DNA of 36,967 nt, from the IMG/VR virus record IMGVR_UViG_3300042555_001886, positions 1-36,967 of that record. One strand, written 5' to 3'. Source of the stretch: a virus. The notes beneath the pieces are model-generated. The model ran no database searches. It was not told the origin of the DNA and saw only the letters and a program-made list of their open reading frames with translations. The translations under genes were made by a program, and so were the position numbers. Numbering within the stretch: position 1 is the first letter of the stretch; every line of letters begins with the position of its first letter. Below are positions 32,596 through 36,967 of this stretch, piece after piece.

Positions 32596-32632
32596 TAATA
32601 AGTAAATACGATCCCAAAATAAATCATTTTAA

Positions 32633-33496
32633 ATGAAACAAGCAGTTTTATCATTATCAGGTGGAATGGACAGTAGTTCATTATTGTTACACCTATTAGC
32701 TAACGGCTATGAAGTAACAGCATTAGGTTTTGACTACGGTCAAAAACACAAAGTAGAATTAGAACGCGCAGGTGCATTGGTACAGTATCTTAACCATGTA
32801 GCTCCTATTAAAAGTGGAATAATTTTACCTAGAATAAACCACCAAATTATTAAATTAGACGGTTTACAAAATCTACTAAATTCAGCTTTAGTAACAGGTG
32901 GTGCTGATGTACCAGAAGGGCACTACGAACAGGACAACATGAAAGAAACAGTTGTACCTAACCGAAATAAAATATTTAGTTCATTAATTCAAGCAGTAGC
33001 ACTTTCACTTGCAACTAAAGATTTAGGTGATGGTCAATTGGAAAAAAGAAATGTAGCAATTGCAATGGGTATTCATGCTGGTGACCATGCTATTTATCCT
33101 GATTGCAGACAAGAGTTCCGTGATGTTGACTTTGAAGCATTTAAAGTTGGTAACTGGGATTCTGAATTAGTATACCATTATACCCCTTATTTAGATGTAA
33201 CTAAATTTGAAATCTTAGAAGATGGTTTAGCATCATGTAATAAATTAGGTTTAGATTTTGATGAAGTGTATAAGCGTACAAACACATCTTATAAACCAAT
33301 CAAATTAACAGAGGATATCTGGTTGTCTGATTATAAATCAGCAGCATCAGTTGAACGTGTAGAAGCGTTTATTAAATTAGGTCGCCCTGATCCTGTACAG
33401 TATGGTGAACAACTACCAGAGGGTGGTATTCGCACTGTGAGATGGGAAGAAGTAAAAGAATCAGTACAAGCAGTATTAGATTCACATAAATCGTAA
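32633..33496 (+). CDS. queC: QueC-like 7-cyano-7-deazaguanine (preQ0) synthase
   Basis: This 287-aa protein has the QueC ATP-pyrophosphatase P-loop LSGGMDSSSLLLH, the FDYGQKHKVEL segment, VPNRNKIFSSLIQAVAL, AIAMGIHAGDH and IYPDCRQEFRD, all characteristic. It converts 7-carboxy-7-deazaguanine plus ammonia and ATP to preQ0. The region that normally holds four zinc cysteines (CY...CGxCxSC) reads TNTSYKP and SDYKSAASVERVEAF, so all four are lost, while the flanking VER-x-EAF...DPVQY remains. Length is slightly above the usual 230 aa. The gene lies after the hairpin at 32572 and 19 bases before a basic HTH gene. Confidence 0.82.
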   Translation: MKQAVLSLSGGMDSSSLLLHLLANGYEVTALGFDYGQKHKVELERAGALVQYLNHVAPIKSGIILPRINHQIIKLDGLQNLLNSALVTGGADVPEGHYEQDNMKETVVPNRNKIFSSLIQAVALSLATKDLGDGQLEKRNVAIAMGIHAGDHAIYPDCRQEFRDVDFEAFKVGNWDSELVYHYTPYLDVTKFEILEDGLASCNKLGLDFDEVYKRTNTSYKPIKLTEDIWLSDYKSAASVERVEAFIKLGRPDPVQYGEQLPEGGIRTVRWEEVKESVQAVLDSHKS

Positions 33497-33515
33497 TCAA
33501 AAAACAAGTATAGTT

Positions 33516-33752
33516 ATGAGTTATCAAACAAGTGTTCGTGCAAACTATTTAAACCGCACAGCTAAATTATCATTCTTCACTCACCGTCAACGCACTGGTG
33601 ATTTGACAAGATTGTCAGAAGAAACAGGCTACTCAGTTAGCCACTTATCAAACGTAACAAGTTTGAGACGTAGAGTAAATAACGAGATTGCAAACGCAAT
33701 GTACAATTTGACTCGTCGTCGTGTAAAAAATTCTGAGTACGCTCAAGCGTAG
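33516..33752 (+). CDS. Small HTH-type DNA-binding protein
   Basis: This 78-aa protein is strongly basic with a helix-turn-helix-like segment, DLTRLSEETGYSVSHLSNVTSLRRRVNNEI. Residues LSEETGYS-x-SHLSNV follow the typical turn of HTH domains, followed by an Arg-rich helix, TRRRVKNSEY. It probably binds DNA as a small transcription regulator or nucleoid-type protein. It has a leader AAACAAGTATAGTTATG and is followed by a strong terminator. The DNA target and role are unknown, but placement between queC and queE leaves open regulation of the cassette. Confidence 0.68.
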   Translation: MSYQTSVRANYLNRTAKLSFFTHRQRTGDLTRLSEETGYSVSHLSNVTSLRRRVNNEIANAMYNLTRRRVKNSEYAQA

Positions 33753-33762
33753 TTAGTAACCC

Positions 33763-33801
33763 AACATCTCCCTCGTCTATGGATAGGGGAGATGTTTTTT
33801 T
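33763..33801 (+). terminator. Strong intrinsic terminator after the HTH gene
   Basis: AACATCTCCC (33763-33772) pairs with GGGAGATGTT (33787-33796) around a 14-base loop, followed by a run of Ts to 33801. It separates queC/HTH from the queE unit. Confidence 0.85.
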
Positions 33802-33812
33802 ATTTTAAAATT

Positions 33813-33947
33813 ATGAATGAAATATTACATATAATAGAACATGCTTTGGGACTATGTGGTGAAAGACATATTAGCATTGTTGCTATAATTTCGGAGTGGC
33901 ATAATTTTAGTCCTATATTCAATTATATAAAAACAATATTCAAATGA
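33813..33947 (+). CDS. Small ORF before queE
   Basis: This 44-codon frame begins with ATG at 33813 and ends by ATGA overlap with queE. The product, starting MNEILHIIEHALGLCGERH, is helical and hydrophobic in part (ISIVAIISEW) with one Cys. No domain is recognised. The tight overlap with queE argues that it is translated and coupled, but with so short a frame this is uncertain. Confidence 0.5.
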   Translation: MNEILHIIEHALGLCGERHISIVAIISEWHNFSPIFNYIKTIFK

Positions 33948-34777
33948 GTAAAATAGACCCACACAAACTACTTATCAGTAGTGATTTTTACAGCATACAA
34001 GGTGAAGGTATTTCATCGGGTATTCCTTCATATTTCGTACGTTTAGGTATTTGTAACCTAACTTGTGGTATGAGTAGAGCATTTACTAATCAATTAATGA
34101 AAGATCAAAATCTAGAAGATGGAGAAATCTTCGAAGGTGATTTACATAAAGAAGGTAAAGCAACTTGGACTTGTGATAGTACATCTCAGTGGTTATGGAG
34201 AGGTGAAGATAAAGAATTCGATTATTTAATTAATCGTTGGAAAGAAGAAGGTGTATATAATGATATTTTAAATGGTACTGTTCATATTATTTGGACAGGT
34301 GGTGAACCTACAATTAAGGGACATCAAGTTGCTATTGTTAATTTTACTAATTATTGGTTATCAAGACACTTAGATGAAACTGTTAAACCATACTATGAAA
34401 TTGAAACCAACGGTACAGTAGTAATTGATGAATTGTTTAATATGATTGATCAAATTAACTGCTCACCTAAATTAGCCAATTCAGGTATGACTGAAAAACA
34501 ACGTATTAATCCAGAAGCGATTAAACGTATAATGCAGCACCCAAACTATCAATTTAAGTTCGTTATCAGCACAGAAGAAGACGTACAAGAATTATTCCGT
34601 GACTTTGTAGAACCATTTAATATACCGCTTAAAAACGTTGTTTGTATGCCTGGTTTAGACGATGTTGCTGATTTTGAAGAGCGTACTCAATTCTGTCTTG
34701 AAATGGCTAAAAAATACCGTTTCCGTGGTCTTACAAGATTGCATATTGCTGCTTGGAATAAAACATTAAACGTATAA
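33944..34777 (+). CDS. queE: QueE-like 7-carboxy-7-deazaguanine synthase (radical SAM)
   Basis: This 277-aa protein makes 7-carboxy-7-deazaguanine from the QueD product. It opens with FYSIQGEGISSGIPSYFVRLGIC, the QueE signature, followed by CNLTC and, 35 residues later, TWTCDST. The cluster-binding cysteines therefore read CX3CX35C instead of the usual compact loop, with an insertion between the second and third. WTGGEPTIKGHQ (GGEP, SAM contact), EIETNG and a C-terminal DVADFEERTQF are also typical. Length is close to normal for QueE plus the insertion. Its start overlaps the small upstream ORF (ATGA). Confidence 0.85.
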   Translation: MSKIDPHKLLISSDFYSIQGEGISSGIPSYFVRLGICNLTCGMSRAFTNQLMKDQNLEDGEIFEGDLHKEGKATWTCDSTSQWLWRGEDKEFDYLINRWKEEGVYNDILNGTVHIIWTGGEPTIKGHQVAIVNFTNYWLSRHLDETVKPYYEIETNGTVVIDELFNMIDQINCSPKLANSGMTEKQRINPEAIKRIMQHPNYQFKFVISTEEDVQELFRDFVEPFNIPLKNVVCMPGLDDVADFEERTQFCLEMAKKYRFRGLTRLHIAAWNKTLNV

Positions 34778-34778
34778 T

Positions 34779-34874
34779 ATGGAAGCATTAATTATCTGGG
34801 GCTATGTTGTTATAGCTATACTATCAGTATTCGGTGCTATAAACATGATCAGACAAATCAATAAATTAAAATAA
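34779..34874 (+). CDS. Single-pass mini membrane protein
   Basis: This 31-aa product (MEALIIWGYVVIAILSVFGA, then INMIRQINKLK) is one transmembrane helix with a short basic tail, probably with its C-terminus in the cytoplasm. It starts one base after the queE stop (TAATATG) and is followed one base after its own stop by another small membrane gene. The neat spacing supports reality. The function is unknown. Confidence 0.55.
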   Translation: MEALIIWGYVVIAILSVFGAINMIRQINKLK

Positions 34875-34875
34875 C

Positions 34876-35004
34876 ATGAAAGAGAAATTAGAAAAATTCT
34901 TAGAAAACTTTGGTTATTTTGCTGTTTTGGCCTTAGGATTTACTATCCTATATTGGGGAATTAGAATGTTGGGTGAAATATGGTATATGATATTTACAAA
35001 ATAA
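34876..35004 (+). CDS. Mini membrane protein
   Basis: This 42-aa product has a basic/acidic helix (MKEKLEKFLENFG) followed by a hydrophobic segment YFAVLALGFTILYWGI and a polar end. It lies one base after its neighbour, a similar mini membrane protein. The pair may act in the envelope. No family is recognised, but the packed spacing favours translation. Confidence 0.55.
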   Translation: MKEKLEKFLENFGYFAVLALGFTILYWGIRMLGEIWYMIFTK

Positions 35005-35014
35005 AATAAATTAT

Positions 35015-35248
35015 ATGGCAAAAGATCATTGCATATTATGTGGAGTAGAGACTCCATATGATGAATCTACTCATGTAGACATGAGAATCGGTTATATCGA
35101 GGGTGCTGGTCAATTATGTTCTAAATGTTTCGATGCAGGAACAAATCACAACAATATTCTAGTACCAGAATGGTTAATTGAAAATAATCCAAATGATCAA
35201 ATTTTGGGAAGCAAAGTAAGGGAATTATATTTCGAAAGTAAAAAATAA
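35015..35248 (+). CDS. Small CxxC zinc-finger-type protein
   Basis: This 77-aa protein has CILCG near residue 6 and CSKC near residue 36, an arrangement typical of small zinc-binding knuckles, separated by DESTHVDMRIGYIEGAGQL. The C-terminus is charged (KVRELYFESKK). It probably binds zinc; small zinc proteins of this kind are common in T4-like phage genomes and mostly unassigned. It lies 10 bases after the mini membrane proteins and 3 bases before folE, so it is co-expressed with the deazaguanine pathway. Confidence 0.68.
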   Translation: MAKDHCILCGVETPYDESTHVDMRIGYIEGAGQLCSKCFDAGTNHNNILVPEWLIENNPNDQILGSKVRELYFESKK

Positions 35249-35251
35249 AAT

Positions 35252-35884
35252 ATGGAATTATTAAAAAAATCAAATGGTAATTTAGCTCGTACACCAGAAG
35301 AGATTGAGCAAATGATTAATAATGCATCTGAGGCGTATGCTCAATTCCTTACAGCAGTGGGGTTTGATTACAAAGCAGATAGACAAACTGAAGATACACC
35401 TCGTCGTGTAGCTAAAGCGTGGTTGAAGGATTTAATCGTAGGTAGTATTAGTGATGAACCAAATATTACAGTATTTCCTAATGATGAAGGATATGATGGA
35501 TTAGTAATCCAATCAGGTATTCCTATTGTTAGTATGTGTGCACACCATAACTTAGCATTTACAGGTTATGCTACTGTAGCATATGTTCCTGCTGAAAACG
35601 TTATTGGTTTAAGTAAATTAAATCGTATCGTTGAATGGTTTGGACGTAGACCACAAATGCAAGAGTCATTAACAACACAAATCCACGATTATATTGCTAA
35701 TAAAATGCAATGTGAATCAGTAGCAGTTAGTATTGCTTGTAAGCATACATGTTGCTCACATAGAGGTATTAAACACGGTTCTACTATGACTACAAATAAG
35801 TTTAGTGGTGTGTTTATGGAAAAAGAAAATTTAATTAGAGAAGAATTCTTACACGCGATTGAAGTAAATGGAACAAAATTCTAA
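35252..35884 (+). CDS. folE: GTP cyclohydrolase I (FolE-type)
   Basis: This 210-aa enzyme turns GTP into 7,8-dihydroneopterin triphosphate, the first step to preQ0 as well as folate. Motifs visible in order are DRQTEDTPRRVAKAWLKD, SMCAHHNLAFTG (zinc Cys and His), YVPAENVIGLSKLNRIVEWFGRRPQMQESLT, and ACKHTCCSHRGI (second zinc Cys). The usual CEHH reads CAHH here. Its product would feed QueD in the same region, so it supports the deazaguanine system. It may also feed host folate. The stop is one base before the ATG at 35886. Confidence 0.92.
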   Translation: MELLKKSNGNLARTPEEIEQMINNASEAYAQFLTAVGFDYKADRQTEDTPRRVAKAWLKDLIVGSISDEPNITVFPNDEGYDGLVIQSGIPIVSMCAHHNLAFTGYATVAYVPAENVIGLSKLNRIVEWFGRRPQMQESLTTQIHDYIANKMQCESVAVSIACKHTCCSHRGIKHGSTMTTNKFSGVFMEKENLIREEFLHAIEVNGTKF

Positions 35885-35885
35885 T

Positions 35886-36269
35886 ATGAACAAAAGATTT
35901 ATTACCTGGGATTATATTGAGACTGCTGTGGATAACATAGCGTCTCAATTAAAATCTAGTGGGCTAGATATTCAATATATATTTGGAATGCCTAGAGGAG
36001 GATTAATACCCGCTGTAATGTTATCTCATAAATTAGACATTCCATTGTTTAGACCTGGAATGGTATTAGACAATAAAGTTCTGATAATAGATGATATCTG
36101 TGATTCAGGACTAACATTACACAAGTATAATGTTCCAACAGCAACAATTCATACAAAAGAAACAGCATCTGTACAACCAACATTCCACTATGAAGTAGTA
36201 GATAAAGACTGGATAGTTTATCCATGGGAAAGAGCAGATTCAAAAACAATACAAGATTATGCAATCTAG
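35886..36269 (+). CDS. Phosphoribosyltransferase-family protein
   Basis: The product begins MNKRFITWDYIETAV; the start at 35886 follows the recurring TAATATG junction, while an in-frame ATG at 35868 would overlap folE. It has FGMPRGGLIPAVML (first conserved strand), and VLIIDDICDSGLTL, the PRPP-binding loop of type I phosphoribosyltransferases. The fold is of the purine salvage type (hypoxanthine/xanthine/guanine), but at about 127 aa it is short and the hood that chooses the base is not identifiable. It may supply or recycle purines or modified bases, which fits deazaguanine metabolism, but this is inference. Confidence 0.75.
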   Translation: MNKRFITWDYIETAVDNIASQLKSSGLDIQYIFGMPRGGLIPAVMLSHKLDIPLFRPGMVLDNKVLIIDDICDSGLTLHKYNVPTATIHTKETASVQPTFHYEVVDKDWIVYPWERADSKTIQDYAI

Positions 36270-36417
36270 AGAATCAAAAACAAGTTGGCATTTTTCAATT
36301 AGTTTCGCTAAATCATTAATCAGAATGGGTGCCTGTATTGGGCTTCTATTTAGTACTGGAATATTTGTTCTAGGAATGGTAATAGCAGAAATACTTGGAA
36401 TTGTAGAAGAACTTTAG
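36259..36417 (+). CDS. Small membrane protein
   Basis: This 52-aa frame starts inside the end of the phosphoribosyltransferase gene (11-base overlap). It has a polar N-terminus (MQSRESKTSWHFSISFAKSL) and one clear membrane helix, about residues 24-46 (GACIGLLFSTGIFVLGMVIA). The frame fills the gap to the next gene with a stop at 36415-36417, 12 bases before ATG. This supports translation, but no family is recognised. Confidence 0.55.
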   Translation: MQSRESKTSWHFSISFAKSLIRMGACIGLLFSTGIFVLGMVIAEILGIVEEL

Positions 36418-36429
36418 TAAATTTAAAAT

Positions 36430-36957
36430 ATGTTAAACGCAAAACAAATTGTAGACGAGGGTCTACTACTATTAGAAAACACTAAGGGCAAACCAGCCCA
36501 AGTAGGATACGATATTACTTTAAAAGAAGTACAAAAAATCGGTCTTAAAATAGGGGATAACACTTATCGTCAAGGGAAAATTGGTAAAGTATTAAAGGAT
36601 AAAACCGAACTTACTGAATATACTCCTCAAAACACAATAATGTTAGACGGTGTTGAAGGTTGGTTATTATATGATGGTGTTTATGATATTACATTTAATG
36701 AAGGTTGTAAAATACCTGAAAACCGGGTAGCATTCATTAAACAACGTTCATCATTATACCGCAATGGTGCAATCATTAATAGCCCTGTATTTGACCCAGG
36801 CTTTGAAACACAAAACATGGGTACATTATTGTATGTTCACGAAACTATATTCATTGAAAAAGATGCTCGTGTAGCACAAATATACTTCCATGAATGTAAT
36901 GGAGCTGAACTATACAATGGTCAGTGGCAAAACGATAAACAAAGAAGTTCATTATAA
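36430..36957 (+). CDS. dUTPase/dCTP deaminase-family protein
   Basis: This 175-aa protein has family motifs in order: VGYDITLKEV (motif 1), IKQRSSLYRNGAIINSP (motif 2, RSSLxRxG), VFDPGFETQNMGTLLYV (motif 3) and ARVAQIYFHEC (motif 4). dCTP deaminase has Glu in a GFEGxITLEL context; here that stretch reads NMGTLLYV, so the deaminase acid is not evident, and dUTPase or a catalytically altered homologue is favoured. It would keep dUTP low or feed dTMP for phage DNA. It is complete, with TAA at 36955, and lies 13 bases after the small membrane gene. Confidence 0.78.
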   Translation: MLNAKQIVDEGLLLLENTKGKPAQVGYDITLKEVQKIGLKIGDNTYRQGKIGKVLKDKTELTEYTPQNTIMLDGVEGWLLYDGVYDITFNEGCKIPENRVAFIKQRSSLYRNGAIINSPVFDPGFETQNMGTLLYVHETIFIEKDARVAQIYFHECNGAELYNGQWQNDKQRSSL

Positions 36958-36967
36958 TAAGTGGGAG

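Noticed and set aside
32572-32632. preQ1-type riboswitch ahead of queC
   Set aside because: The 8-bp hairpin lacks the conserved preQ1-I aptamer loop and the C-rich and A-rich segments; it looks like a stop-codon hairpin.
35868-35885. ATG at 35868 as phosphoribosyltransferase start
   Set aside because: It lies inside folE, while ATG at 35886 follows the TAATATG junction seen at other genes here and puts FITWDYIE near the N-terminus.

Overview
The window is a 37-kb piece of a tailed, contractile (T4-like myovirus) phage genome. It is AT-rich, every supported gene lies on the + strand, and spacing is tight with many stop/start overlaps (TAATG, ATGA, TAATATG). Start codons are preceded by A-rich leaders and almost never by a Shine-Dalgarno sequence. 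That is typical of Bacteroidota translation, so the host is inferred to be a Bacteroidota bacterium. A small DUF5522-like gene fits this.

Layout. (a) 1-6.7 kb, virion surface: a partial glycosyltransferase, a 2-oxoglutarate/Fe(II) oxygenase, a small virion-type protein, an 823-aa collagen-like fibre with an S74-type C-terminal chaperone domain, and two Cys-tailed proteins, one with BNR-like repeats. (b) 6.5-8.1 kb: small proteins, including a membrane-anchored Ala/Lys-rich protein and a zinc-ribbon protein. (c) 8.2-21.7 kb, the tail: sheath, tube, gp26-like protein with an overlapping frame that may be reached by frameshifting, tape measure, baseplate proteins, a LysM/gp53-like wedge protein, and a hub ending in an M15-type peptidoglycan peptidase domain. 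(d) 21.7-27.9 kb, replication and recombination: compact family A-type polymerase, gp32-like ssDNA-binding protein, UvsX recombinase, 5' flap nuclease and DnaB/gp41-type helicase. (e) 27.9-30.0 kb, nucleotide supply: thioredoxin and a class II ribonucleotide reductase. (f) 30.0-36.9 kb: QueD, DpdA-like transglycosylase, QueC, QueE and FolE, mixed with small membrane, zinc-finger and HTH proteins, a phosphoribosyltransferase and a dUTPase/dCTP deaminase-family protein.

Two systems stand out. The first is a complete-looking route from GTP to preQ0 (FolE, QueD, QueE, QueC) plus a DpdA-like enzyme that could put the deazaguanine into phage DNA as protection against restriction. Several of these enzymes have lost or rearranged metal-site residues. 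The second is a glycosyltransferase and a 2OG oxygenase directly upstream of a collagen-like fibre whose lysines sit at the Y position of Gly-X-Y, which suggests a phage-encoded collagen-type lysine hydroxylation and glycosylation cassette. 

Regulation: an eight-base motif TATTTATA/T, usually followed within a few bases by AC, lies 17-37 bases upstream of eight start codons, mostly structural genes. It is a likely late promoter element and is the reverse complement of the T4 late box TATAAATA. Intrinsic terminators separate several units. No tRNA, CRISPR array, IS element or integrase was seen, and no stretch over 300 bases lacks a gene. All assignments are from reading motifs by eye; no database search was run.
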